Shown in pieces: positions 11,974-23,858 of a stretch of 64,000 bases of DNA; position 1 is the stretch's first letter, and each line of letters opens with the position of its first letter. The notes under the pieces were generated by a model that saw only the letters and a program-made list of their open reading frames with translations, did no database searches and had not been told where the DNA came from. The DNA is from Apiosordaria backusii. Its lineage: Eukaryota > Ascomycota > Sordariomycetes > Sordariales > Lasiosphaeriaceae. The stretch spans positions 930,001-994,000 of the forward strand of contig JAUKTV010000002.1 in the NCBI GenBank assembly GCA_030549205.1, in the 5' to 3' direction. A program made the position numbers and the translations under genes.

Positions 11974-14533
11974 ATATCTTTTAAAAAGTAACGATGCCGG
12001 TAAGATCCGCTTAATAAAGGACTTACTTAGTAATAAGATTCTGCTATATATAATTCTATTATATATATAAAGGCCTAATAAAGAGGAAGTTAACTATAAA
12101 GATTTAAAAAACAGTAGAATTATAAATAAACCTAACTATAATAAAATCTAGTTTTATATAGATTAAGCTAGGTATAATAGGCTAAAATTCTTTTAAATAG
12201 ATATATACTATATCGATAAGTCTAATAGTACTAAGCTTTAAAAAGCAATTAACTTTATATTTCAATAGTACTATAGTATAGTAAAATGCTATATTTATTT
12301 TATAAACGTTTTAATCTTTCTTTATAGTATTAACGATATTTCTATTTAAGAATTGGCTTTTTAAATAAGTAGGTAGTTTACTTATAGGTAAACTTTGTAA
12401 AAGTTTATTACTTTAACATTAGTCGAATTCTTTTTAAAAGAGGAGGTATGTTTTAAAGATAGGACGTCTTTAAAGTAAATTATTTATAATATAATAGGGA
12501 TTTCCTTTAAAGCCTTTTAAAGTAGTCTTTTATTTAATTTTAATGTCTATAATTAGATAGTATAGATTAAATAATGCAATATAATATATAAAGAAAATAT
12601 AGTATACTTACTTTTTGGTATTTTTAACATCTATTTGCCTTTTATTTATAGTAAAAGAAAAAAGAAGGCCTTTAAGCAGTTATAAGAAAAGATTAAAAAG
12701 GATAATGGCTATTTAACTAACCTATATATTACTGACTTTTACTATAATAAAAAGTAGATTGAAGCTACTAAAGGCGGCCTTTTAAAAGATTCCTACTATT
12801 AGGTTTTTAATAATATCTAATTCTAATAATAATATAATAGTGACAATTAACGGCTGCTTTAGATTAAAAGTAACTTAAGTAAAGATAAGACTATATTACT
12901 TTATAGTATTATCGATAAATTAAAAAAGTCTATACTAATTAGCCTTTTATCCTTTTTTTTTTACTAAACTACCGATTTAAATATTAACAATATTACTGCC
13001 ATTCTTTATAGTCTAATCTACCTTCTTATTAGTTAATAACCAATACTTATTTTATATATATAATAACTATATAATTATATAGGAAAAAAGATATTTAAGG
13101 ATTTTAATATATAGGTTATTTTATATAAGATCTTTACTAGCATTTTATAAGATCTTAAGTTAAGAATAATGTATTTAATTATCAACGTATTTAATAAATA
13201 TATAATAGACTTACTATAGCTCCTCGATCTAATTACCTAGACCTTATATATATCCTTTTCAATTAAGTAAATTGTTTTAAGTTATAATTGGCCGGATATT
13301 AAAAAGCAATTAAAAATAGCTATATAAAAAGTAAGGTTAAGTTTTAAGTTTAATACTGAATCTATCTTTATTACTATTAATGCATTTATTTAAAATAAGG
13401 TAAATTAACTAATATTAAAAATAAAATACAATATTAATATAATAAGTACGATTAAAGATTACTTATACTTCTATATAAATAGTATATTTTTATAAGTAGC
13501 GTTAGTCTACTAAACATTTATAGATTTTAAAGTTAAGAAGCGGTATATATTAGTAAAGTTATAGACATTTCTATACAGTCTAGACTCTTTATATATATAG
13601 ATGCTAGAGTAGATTGGCCATTTTAAAGATATAGAGCTTTATAAGCAGATTCTTACCGTTATTATAGCCGTTTACTAACCTATTAATTTCAATAAACTTA
13701 CGTTTTTTATTAAAATACCGAATAACGTTTCTAATAATCTAAAGTCCTTAAAAGAAATTATTAAGCTTTATAGCTTATTTTTAATTATTTAAAAATAAAC
13801 AGTTTATTTTATTTACCAATCGATTAAGGATTTTCTTTTTAATAAGGCTTTAGATAAAGCCTTTAATAATATTTCTTATAAATTCTCTAACGAAGCTTTT
13901 TAAAAGACTTTTAAGTTGGTTTTCCTTATTAAGATAGAAGACATAAACTATACTATCTTCTAGAAGTTACTGAATGTTATATTTTAAAATCTACGATAAG
14001 ATATATACTATTTAAATATATTAGGATTCTTAATTAATAACGTTTAAGTACTATATTTAGACCTGCTAATAACGGTATAATATTTATATATTTACTGGAT
14101 TGACCATTTATATAATTTGGTCTTTAATATAAGCTTAAGATAGGTTTATCTTCTATAAAATAATAGGGATGTTTATAAATTCCTTATAATAAAGTATCTT
14201 TACTGGCTTAAAGTTCTTAATTTACTCTAAGCTTTACTAAAAGGCATTAACGCCATATAACAGTTAAAGAGCTTATTAGTAAGTATAAGATCATTATATA
14301 CTTTAAGCTAATTTAATAGTAATATAAAGACATAATAATTAAAGGTAGTTAATAAGCTTTATTTATAATATATACTAATTTGCTCTATCCTATAGGAAGA
14401 TAATAGAGTAAACTTCTCTTTAAATATATACATTAGCCTTTATATTTATATCAATTAGTAGTTTAGTAAAAAAAATCTTTAAAGAAGAAAAGCCTAGATA
14501 GCTTTATATAGGACTAGTTATAGAAATATAATA

Positions 14534-15050
14534 GAATGTTTATATATAGATATTAAAGAGCTATAGCTATTAGGTTAATTCGGTTATATTCTTACCAGAT
14601 AGTTAGCGCATTATATTAGGCTTAGGCGATAATACTATTAAGATCTAGGATACGGTATCAGAAGTCTATATATAGACATTAGAGGGCTATTACGGTTTAG
14701 TCTAGTTAGTTATATTCTTACTAGACAGCTAGTGCATTGCATTGGGCTTAAACGACCACACTATTAAAATCTAGAATGCAGTATCGGAAGCCTATATACA
14801 GACGTTAAAGGGCTATAGCAACTTGGTTTAGTCAGTTATGTTCTTACCAAATAACTAGCACGTTGTATTAGGCTTAGGCAATAATACCATTAAGATCTAG
14901 GATACAATATCGGGAATCTATATATAGACATTAAAGGGCTATTGCAATTTGGTCTGGTTAGTTACGTTCTTACTAAATAGCCAGTATATTGTATTATACT
15001 TATATAACGATACTATTAAAATTTAGAATATAGTATCGGAGATCTATATA
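14534..15050 (+). repeat. Four WD40 repeats of 126 bases in the NLR remnant
   Basis: The period is exactly 126 bases (42 codons) as judged from matching points at 14,785, 14,911 and 15,037. Each unit reads like TLEGH...V.S...PD...LG..DNTIKIWD, with the terminal Trp codon now TAG. The units differ mainly by transitions. High identity between units is typical of HNWD proteins, where repeats are homogenised and the ligand-contacting positions vary quickly. It also makes the array a RIP substrate in its own right. Confidence 0.85.
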
Positions 15051-15243
15051 TAGACGATATATATTGGTTTAACTGCTATTAATATATCGTTCGACTATAC
15101 AAAGACCTATATTAATATAAATATCGGGCATTTCCTAATAACTACAGCTATTATAGAAAGTTCAAATTAGTTAGATAGTCCAGTATATTATATATATAAT
15201 TTAGGATAAAACAAGCATTAGATTACCTATAATAATAAACATG

Positions 15244-15922
15244 TGTTGAAATACAGCACTTAATTGTAGACTTTACAGTATATTTTAGCCTATAACCTAT
15301 AAGGCTAATAACAATTAATAGCTTAAAATCATAGCGTTTACCAACACTCTACTACGGCAATCGTAGTAGTCTTCAGACCTCTAAAGTAGCCTAAAGCCTT
15401 AGACAGTTAGTATACTATAATAGTAAAACGTTAGCGCCCTATACCCTATAAATAACTTCCGGCTAACGTACTTAATAGTTAGACTTAGCTAACTGGCTAA
15501 GTCTATAATTAATAGACTCAATAGGCATTTAGGCTTTATAATTAGCAGACTTAACAGGCATTTAAGCCCTATAGTTAACAGACTTAACAGACATTTAAGC
15601 TTTAAAATAAAAAGAGGTTTAAAAAGCAATATAAGGCTAAAAACCTATAATAGGTCTTATCCTTTATAACTGTTTACTGTAATATTTTCCTAGCTAATAA
15701 GTCAATTCAATATACTGGTTTACTATATTTTACAGTACCTTATAAGCCTATATTATAGTATCTACCTTCTATATATTATAGGGTATTACCTCTATAATCT
15801 ACCTTCTTTTAATACCTAGCTACTATTATATACTATAAATAAAACCCTCTTTACTTTTAATATTCTATACCATTCCCTATATAGGTCTATATTTATAAGT
15901 CTATAAAATACTTATCTTAATA
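15244..15922 (+). repeat. Copia-2 5' LTR
   Basis: 679 bases, TGTTGAAATACAGCAC at the start and TATCTTAATA at the end (original AACA). It matches 21,015-21,693 end to end with transition differences. The first 35 bases also match a degenerate LTR at 39,171. Confidence 0.93.
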
Positions 15923-18900
15923 GGTTATAAGCCTAAGCTTATATTACTTAAATAAATTTCTTTATTTTACAGCCTTTATAATAATACCTATCCTATAAGC
16001 CCTATTTATTATAAGCTATTGAAGACTTAAGAAATAGCATTTTAACACTTTTAATAGTACTTTTATTTCCTTTTTAAATACTAAAGCCTTAAGAAACAGT
16101 ATTTTAATACTTCCAATAATGCTTTTACTTCCCTTTTAAGTACTAAAAACCTAAAAAACAGTATTCTAATACTTCTAACAGTACTTTTACTTCCCTTTTA
16201 AACCTTCGACCTTCCTTATTATAGAGGATAAAGATATATATAACCTTCCTATAAACCTTAAAGTTTTAAAGACCTTCGGCTTCCTATTAACTTCTAGCCT
16301 TTTTAAAGGCCTTAACTTTACTTAATACTTCTAGAAGCTATAGAATAACCTTATAATTACCTTTAATAGTAAGATTAGGACTACTATAGTAAGTCTTATT
16401 AATTAAATTAAAGCTTTAAACGCTAAAATCAACTAAGTTAATATTTATATCGATAATTTTAACACTTGCCTTTTACTAGAATATACTACTTTAAGCCCCC
16501 TTAAGTCTTCTTTTAAACCTTCTATAGACCTACTTATACTACCTTTATTTTCAATTACTTTAGTTTATATAAGTTTATTGGCCTCTATTACTATACTTAT
16601 TATAATACCTTCTTTAAATCAAACTATTTAAAAAACCACTATACTTTTAATAAAGGATTTTAATAAACAAGTCCTTTACTTTATTAAAGAATAAAAGCTT
16701 TTAGGTCTTAAAAACTAACGCTCTTAATATTAAGCTTTTACTATTTAAATAAGGATTTTAGGCTTTTTTAAGTTTATAAACAAGCTTAAGTTAGTTACTA
16801 ATTTACTAAATAATAACCTAAAAGCCTTCCTTCTTTTTACTATTTAAAACACCCTATAAATAGACCTACTATTTACTATCGAAGTTAAAGACTCTTTAAT
16901 AATCCTTTTTTAATAATTATAAGCTTAATATACCTTTACTTAAGCTATTCTTTAAAATAAACTCTATAAAGCTTACTATATTATTAAATTCGATAGTTTA
17001 TTAAAAGTAATTAAATATAATATTAAGTTTAATATCTTTATTATAAAGCTTTAAGGCTTAAGTATTGTAATTTAGTTTATCGACTAAGTTAATTACTACC
17101 TAAGCTTATTAAAGGGCAGTTTTCTATTATAGTATAAACACTTTAAAGCTTTAATTTACTAAAATAAATACAATTTCGACTATTCTTACTATCCTATATT
17201 AGAATTCTTATAAAGGAAGCTTCTAGTTAAAACCTATATTTCTAATACTATAATTACTTAAGCCCTTTCTATACTTTATTTTTATATTGCCTTTATTAAA
17301 GATTTTAAAGTTTTAAAGGCTTTAAATACCTTTATAAAGAACCCTATAGAGCCTAGGCTTATTAAAAAGAAAAAAAAAAAGGAAGATAAAAGAAAAAAGA
17401 TATTAAAGACTTTAGAAATTTTAAAGAAATTTCTTTTATAGTAAGCTTCGACTTTAATATAGGCTTTTATAATACTAAACCTTTAAAGCCAACTATACCT
17501 TATAAATATTACAGTTTTATTAAATCCATAATATCTTTATCTTTTAAAGTCTTACCTTTTATACTTATTAATTTAATTAACTATATTAACTTAGCCTTAA
17601 AAAAAGCCTAACTTTTTAATATTAAATCTACAGTCTATATTTATAATAATAAAAACCTTTTTACTAACCTTATTAAAGTAAAGGTCAAGCCTTTAATTAT
17701 AGAAGATAGCCCTATAAAAATTATTAATAAAGATACTATAAAAGTCCAATTCTTTATTAAAACCTATAATAATAGGGCTTATTTTTTAACTATTAGCTTT
17801 ATTAAGACCTTCTTTATTTTTACTTTTTTACTAAATATTGTTAGTAAAGACCGCCTATATAGTATTAAAGAAGCTCTATATAGTTAAAAGCTTATTAATA
17901 GTAAATATAATCTTATTGCCTTTTTAAATTTTAAAAGATTAAGTTTTTACTTTAGCTTTAAAAACTAACCTTAGTTAGAAGTATCTTATTAATAGTACTT
18001 TAATAGTTACTTTACTTTCTTTAAAGCCTTTAAAACTTTTAAAATTTTAAAAAGGATCTTCTTTAAAGCTCCTAACCTTTTAAAGGAAGATAGATTTTTT
18101 AAAGATCTTAATAAACCTTTACTAACTTTAATTTAATTACCTATCCTTTAATATATATAGTTTAAGTATATAAGTCTTAACCTTTTAAAGAAGACCTTTT
18201 TTATTATTAAAGGTATATTTAATTTATAAAAGGTTAAATTTAAGGATTTAATTTATAAAAACTATAATATTGTAAAAATCCTTTAAAGGCCTTTTAAGAA
18301 TCCTATTTAAAACCTTCCTTTTACCTTAAGCTATTTAAAAAAGGATATTATTATTATTAAGCCTATTTTACTATTAAAGAAGCCTTATAGTTTCATTATA
18401 ATAGATTAAAAGACCTATTTTTAATTTCTTAAGCTATTAGCTATTAAGGATAATACCGTTATAGTACGTTATTTACTATTTAAAGGCCTAAACAATACTT
18501 TCTAGTAATACCTTACTTACTTTTATTATAATAAAGGAAAAAAAGTCTTTTCTTTAAATACTTACTTTATTAAAAAAGGTATCGGCTTTAGTATATTAAG
18601 CTTTAAAACTCCCAATTAAAATAGCCTAACCGAATGCTTTATTAAGGTTATTTTAAACTATCTTAAAGCTACTATTTTAGCTTTAAGCTTCTTTATTACT
18701 TTCTAAAGATATATAGCTATTTTTATAGTAGAAATTATTAACTATATAGTTTAAAGCTTTAGAGATCTTATACTTTATTAAGCTTTTTATAATAAACTAT
18801 TATCCTTTTAAATACTATATTAGCTAAACCTTTTAAACTATAGGACTATAAGTATTAAGGTTATAGTATATATCCTTATTAAAGATCGAGCTATAAGTTT

Positions 18901-21014
18901 TAAACTTACCTTTTAAAGAATTAAAGGAAGACTTATAGCTATTTTAAATTATTAAACCTACTTAGTTTATTTAAGTTTAAATAAAGTTATTAAAACCAGT
19001 TTTATTAAGTTTTATAAGGACCTATTAGTTTAAATTATAGATCCTTTAAACCTTATAGGTTCCTTAAAGGTCCTTAACTACTTTAATAAGTTAAAGGAGG
19101 ATATTACTATTTAAGTCTTTAAGCTTTCTATTTATAATCCCTTTATTTTACTAATTTTTAATTCCCTAATACCTAAATCATCTCCTATATTACCTACTTA
19201 ATTACTACTTAAACTTATAATTCCAATATTTATAATACCTTCTATTACTATTAAAATCCCTTTACTTTAAACTTTATAAAAATAATATAAAGAATTTATA
19301 TCTATAAATAATATAAATTATAGTAAGTTTATTTCTTATTTAGTTTCCTACTATAAAAAGTACTATTTTATAAAGGCTTTAAAGCTTAATACTTTTAAAT
19401 AAGCCTTAAAATATCTTAAAAAGAAGCAATAGTTATAAGCTATCTTTACTAAACTATACTAACTTCTTACTATTAAGACTTTCTATTTTATTTACCAATT
19501 TTAAATTAAAAAAAAGCTTATTATAAACTACTAAGTCTTTAAAGATAAAAAGAATTTATAGGGTATTATAGTAAAGTTCAAAGCCTAATTGGTTACTTAA
19601 GGTTTCTAATAGGCCTTTAAAATCGATTTTAAACAGACCTATACTTTTACTATAGGGCCTTTAATTTAGAGAATTATATTGGCCTTTATAGCTATTATTA
19701 ATTAGAATTTAAAGTAAGTAAATTTTATAGAAGCCTTTTTAAACTTAAAGACTAATTTTAATATTTATATCGAAATTCTATAAAGACTATTTAAATTTAC
19801 CTATAGTAATATTAGCATTGTAATACTATTAAAAGTAATTAAATAGGACCTTACTAAAGACTAAATTATCCTACTAAAGAAATCTTTATATAGCTTAAAG
19901 TAAGCTTTTTATCTTTAATAATAGAAGGTCTTTATAATAACTTAGGCTTTAAATTTTAAGCCCTTTATCTCTAATATAGCTACTTATTTTTACCTAAACT
20001 ATAAAATCTTTATTATTAACTATATTAATAACTACTTAATTACAGGCCTTAAACCTCTATAGTTTTAAGCTTTAAAAAACGCTATAAAGAAGTATTATAA
20101 TATTAAAAATTTAGGTCTTACCTATTATTTCTTTAATGTTTAAATTAAATGCAATAGGCTTTAATGGCGTTTTTAGATTTATTAAAAGGCCTATATTATA
20201 GAGGCAATTAAGTACTTTAAAATCAATACTAAGTTAACTTTCTTTCTATTAAGCCCTGGAATTATAAGTAAAGGCAATAGGCCTAGAACCTTTATAAGTC
20301 CTTTTAATTAATACCTATATTAATAATTAATTAGTACTTTAATATATACTATAGTTTAAACTAAGCTTAATATAGCCTTTAGTATTTAATAGCTTTTATA
20401 ATACTTAATATAGCTTACTAATACTTACTTAAAAGCTATAAAATCACTACTTTCCTATCTCTATTTTAATATTTATAGTACTATTAATTATAGCTTTAAT
20501 AGTAACTTAAAGCCTATTAGTTTTACTAATAGTAACTAAACTAAGTATAAGGAAAGTGCTAAATCTATTTACAATTAGCTATTTACTTTAATTAAAGAAT
20601 TTATTAACTGGAAATTTAAAAAAGCATTTACTATATCCTTTAGTACTTTAAAGGCCGAATATACTAAGCTTATCGAAGGCTTTAAGAAAGCTATATAGCT
20701 TAAAGGTCTCTTTTAAGAAATTTCCAGGCCTATTATAGGCCTTATCTTTCTATTATATAATAATAAAGGCTTTATTACCATTACTTATAGTAATAAGTAT
20801 AATCGCTAAATTAAATATATTCTAATTCGATTTTAAAAGGTTAAAGAGGCTATATTTACTAAAGTTATTACTATATCCTACCTTCTTATAAAGAAAATAT
20901 CTACTAACGGCCTTACTAAAGCTTTACCTATAGTACTATTTAATACCTTTATCTTACTATTAAACCTTTCTAAGCCCTTTTAGTTAATACTATATACTAT
21001 AGTTATAGAAAGGA
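15923..21014 (+). pseudogene. Copia-2 gag-pol remnant
   Basis: Plus-strand Copia polyprotein broken by dozens of stops. The reverse-transcriptase region lies near 19,560-20,130 (VNFIEAFLN, LLKKSLYSLK, and INYINNYLI near the catalytic position where the family has a Y-V-D-D-like motif). RNase H is near 20,500-20,950 (SFSTLKAEYTKLIE, NGLTKALP). Integrase should lie about 18,300-18,800 but is badly decayed. The element belongs to a different Copia family from Copia-1, with different LTRs and sequence. Confidence 0.82.
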
Positions 21015-21693
21015 TGTTAAAATATAATACTTAATTATAGACTTTATAATGTATTTTAGCCTATAACCTATAGGGCTAATAATAACTAATAGCTTAAAAT
21101 TATAGTACTTACTAATACTTTACTATAGTAATTGTAGTAATCTTCAGACCTTTAAAGCAGTCTAAAGCTTCAGGCAGTTAGTATACTATAACGGTAAAAT
21201 ATTAGCATTCTATACTTTATAAATAGCTTCTAGTTAATATATTTAATAGTTAGACTTAGTTAGCTGGCTAAATCTATAGTTAATAGATTTAATAGACATT
21301 TAGGCTTTGTAGTTAGCAGACTTAATAGGTATTTAAGCCTTATAGTTAGTAGACTTAACAAGTATTTAGGCCTTAAAACGGAGAGAGGTTTAGAAAGCAA
21401 TATAAGGCCGAAGATCTATAATAGGTCTTATCCTTTATAACTATTTACTATAATATTTTCTTAGCTAATAAGTTAATTTAATATATTAATTTACTATATC
21501 TTACAATGCCTTATAAGCTTATATTATAGTGTTTACCTTCTATATATTGTAGGGCATTACCCCTATAATCTACCTTCCTTTAGTGCCTAGTTACTGTCGT
21601 ATACTGTAGATAAAACCCTCTTCGCTTTCAGTGTTTTGCACTGTTCCCTACACAGGTCTATACCTATAGGCCTGTAAGACACCTATCTTAACA
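21015..21693 (+). repeat. Copia-2 3' LTR
   Basis: 679 bases, TGTTAAAATATAATAC to CCTATCTTAACA. Its right half (about 21,540-21,690) is visibly less AT-rich than the 5' copy, so RIP hit the two LTRs unequally. The last codons of the NLR gene follow at 21,699. Confidence 0.93.
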
Positions 21694-21916
21694 AAATATA
21701 TTATAGTTACTACCAGAATATTATATATACGCTTCTACCGTAAAAGGGTGTAAAATGGCTATTAGCAGTTACTTAGGACATATTCTAATGTTTTCATTCT
21801 CTTAAAATGTTTAACATTTCGATCTTCATCTTCTATCTCCTCTATTTCTTTTTTCTTATTTACCACCAAAGGGGTGTGGGGGACGGAGTATATCTGTAGA
21901 CCAAATAATTCATCGC

Positions 21917-22034
21917 TGTTAACAAGTCAAGTCTGCTAAGTCAAGTCAAGTCAAGTCAAGTCGATGCACCGACTTGACTTGACGGACTTGGCGCTCGGAC
22001 CTAGTGCTGTCGTTTAAGGTTTATATTGTAAACA
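21917..22034 (-). repeat. Short LTR at the 3' end of a minus-strand Copia remnant
   Basis: 118 bases with TGTTAACAAG on the left and TTGTAAACA on the right (TG...CA on both strands), containing repeated AGTCAAGTCAAG units. On the minus strand a polypurine tract (CTGAGGGGGTG) immediately precedes it, as expected for a 3' LTR downstream of the RNase H frame at 22,204. No clean target duplication was seen. Confidence 0.65.
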
Positions 22035-22203
22035 CACCCCCTCAGACCAGCCTAATGCCCACCGCAGTCTATCTAAAAATAGCAAAATTGAAGCCTATAT
22101 ACATCAAAAGAGTGTTGTTGTGATGATTTTCTTGTTGTTTTAAGTTCACCCCCTGGAATGTTGAATCTGTAAAGGTATTTTCTGGTCCACCTCCCATCCA
22201 TAA

Positions 22204-22938
22204 TTACTCCTCTCTTATCCAAGGTACCTTCCAAACAGCCATGTTGAGCATCTTGACGAATTCTGTATGCTTGGGGGGAGGCAGTGGCTTTGTGAAGCCA
22301 TCTGCAGGCATCTGGGTGCCTTTGATGTGTCTGACTTCGAGGTCTCCCTGTCGTACTCGGTCGATTATCCACTTGTAGCGAATATCTAGGTGCCTGGTCC
22401 GAGCAGTGTTGAGCGGATCGAGAACAATGGAGTGGGCGTTAGCGCTGTCGGTATATAGAATTGTCGGTCGAGGCTGTGGTTCACCAAAGTCTTTGAGGAT
22501 TGCTTGAACCCACAGGAGTACTTGGCCGGCTGGTGTAAGGTTGGCAAATTCGGCTTCTGTAGTGGAACTTGCAACGAAGGTTTGTTTCTTCGATTTCCAC
22601 ACAATAGGGCCGTCTGCAAGAAAGACAACGTACCCAGCAGAGCTGAATCTTGTGAGCAAGTCGTCTGCCCATGATGCATCGCTGTAGGTACGGAGGTTGA
22701 GTTTGTTTATTGGGTAACGGCCACCGACAACTATCCCTAGTCCTGGGGATCCAGAGAGGTAGCGACCCAGGTGTTTTGTCAAGGCCAAGTGTTCATTTGA
22801 CGGTCCTGAATTTGCTTCACAGAGGCGGCCAACTGTGTGTGTGATATCTGGGCGAGTGCCAGTGGAGAGCCAGTTCAGAGAACCTGTTGTTTTGAGGTAG
22901 TGCTTCTGTTCGGTCTTCAATGGATCCCATGTGAGCAA
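22204..22938 (-). pseudogene. Copia RNase H domain, 5'-truncated pol fragment
   Basis: This is the C-terminal end of a Ty1/Copia polyprotein. It reads GSLNWLSTGTRPDI (end of the RT connection), then RNase H with its acidic residues in TYSDASWADD, SSTTEAEF and LYTDSANA, and the usual ending GTQMPADGFTKPL. It is uninterrupted for about 240 codons and not RIP-damaged, unlike the three large Copia copies. Upstream of about 22,940 the frame breaks and reverse transcriptase, integrase and gag are missing; the apparent start there is not an ATG. It is a truncated remnant, probably below the length or copy number that RIP recognises. Confidence 0.85.
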
Positions 22939-23111
22939 AGCGCGTGTGTAGGTCTCCTAGGAGATGAAAAAAGTTCTTTCCTCCCTGTTGCGGACTGTTA
23001 CACGTCAAGCACTAACAAGCTTTGGCTATAACCAACACGAAGACAAATTGCACATTTGTGACAAGTCATCCAAAAAGCAGCAAGGTTGACCTTGTCAGAC
23101 GACTCCAGCGC

Positions 23112-23149
23112 TGTCAACAAGTCAAGTCCACCAAGTCAAGTCTTCAACA
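23112..23149. repeat. Fragment of the AGTCAAGT-rich LTR
   Basis: TGTCAACAAGTCAAGTC at 23,112 matches the edge of the 118-base LTR at 21,917, but similarity stops after about 35 bases at the junction with the alpha-kinase fragment. It may be the truncated 5' LTR of the same minus-strand Copia remnant, which would leave only about 1.1 kb of internal sequence. Confidence 0.45.
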
Positions 23150-23858
23150 TGCGGAAAGGAACGCCGCATGGGAAGAGAAGTATGGAGAAGATATTGTCAC
23201 AGGTCTTGTTGACGATATTCAGCTCGTTGAAGCGGTTTACAATCTCCAGAGCTCTGTCGACTGCCTTGATGTCCAGAGCAAAGTAGTCATCTTCGAAGAC
23301 AGCACCCGTCTTGAACCATTTCAAAACGCAGGCCTGGCCAGATCGTGCGCCGCTGGTGTAACCCCCCTTGGCAACCCAACGAAAGGCACCCGATGCGAAA
23401 GGGTTGTTGAGAGCATCGTGGGAGAACGTGGCATTGACAGAGTCATTGTACCGGCCGCTGTCGGATTGTTGGGTAGCAGGAGTGTCGGAGGAATGGCCGT
23501 GAACGCAGCCGGCGCATCGCGACAGCCCCAAACCCTTGGACCACTGGTTGGAGGTGTAGGAGGTCTGGGGAAGGTCGCGCCCGCCTCTTTCCAAACGACG
23601 TCGAAGCCAATGCGTGGAACGCCGCGAACCCACCAGCGGCCGCGTCACCCCATGACCGCCCGGCCAAGCATCCTCGTACCCTCGGTCCACGAGAGATCTC
23701 GGGGTACGGTAAGAGATAGAAAACATCATCTGGACAGGTTGACTGACGCCAAGCGCAGATGACATGCTGGACCAAAGTCGCCGGGCGGCATCGATGCCGC
23801 AACCTGGCCAGCGCGAGCTCCAAAACCTAAGAAACTGGATTGCTGGGACCGCCGGCAT
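23136..23858 (-). pseudogene. Alpha-kinase family fragment
   Basis: The minus-strand frame (ATG at 23,856-23,858) ends in sequence resembling the fungal alpha-kinase (MHCK/eEF2-kinase type) N-lobe: FASGAFRWVAKGGYT, CVLKWFKTGAVFEDDYF and IKAVDRALEIVNRFNEL. It breaks off after NIVNKT at about 23,190 and reads into the LTR fragment, so the catalytic core and zinc-binding C-terminal part are absent. The first 120 residues are low in recognisable features and may not be coding. The family phosphorylates Ser/Thr in helical substrates; this piece cannot be active. It overlaps, antisense, the first exon of the DUF6594-like gene. Confidence 0.55.

Larger units (their letters stand above)
15244..21693 (+). 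mobile_element. Copia-2: RIP-damaged Ty1/Copia retrotransposon inside the NLR gene
   Basis: 6,450 bases with two LTRs of 679 bases each. Flanks are ACATG (15,239-15,243) and AAATA (21,694-21,698): an imperfect 5-base duplication with one G-to-A change and one other mismatch. It is supported independently, because removing the element plus one copy rejoins the NLR reading frame exactly before the L-W-L-P-P-E-Y-type motif. GGTTATAAGCC follows the 5' LTR as probable primer-binding site; AGAAAGGA lies against the 3' LTR as polypurine tract. Confidence 0.93.
3940..21805 (+). pseudogene. HET-NACHT-WD40 (HNWD-type) NLR gene, killed by RIP and split by two Copia elements
   Basis: This is the remnant of a fungal NLR of the HET-E/HET-D type, a cytosolic receptor class controlling heterokaryon incompatibility and cell death. 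The gene is in three pieces: 3,940-3,946, 11,979-15,243 and 21,699-21,805. In order they show a HET domain (about 11,979-12,650; motifs DAGKIRL, IDKSNST, KAIN), a NACHT domain with a degraded Walker A (12,868-12,892; now SNLSKDKT), four WD40 repeats of 126 bases (14,534-15,050), and the conserved C-terminal tail (IGLTAINISF before the second insertion, then LLPEY and VKGCKMA after it), ending in TAA at 21,803. Tryptophan codons of the repeats are TAG and many glutamine codons are stops, as RIP produces. The start codon would be ATA at 3,940-3,942 (from ATG). Coding length without insertions is about 3.4 kb, normal for the family. Domain identity rests on my own translation. Confidence 0.85.

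Noticed and set aside
21927..21965. AGTCAAGT repeats considered as an independent microsatellite
   Set aside because: They lie within the 118-base LTR with TG...CA ends and recur in the fragment at 23,112, so they are part of that repeat family.
23022..23762. 246-codon plus-strand open frame
   Set aside because: It spans the LTR fragment and lies antisense to the alpha-kinase similarity; no motif and no suitable splice context.
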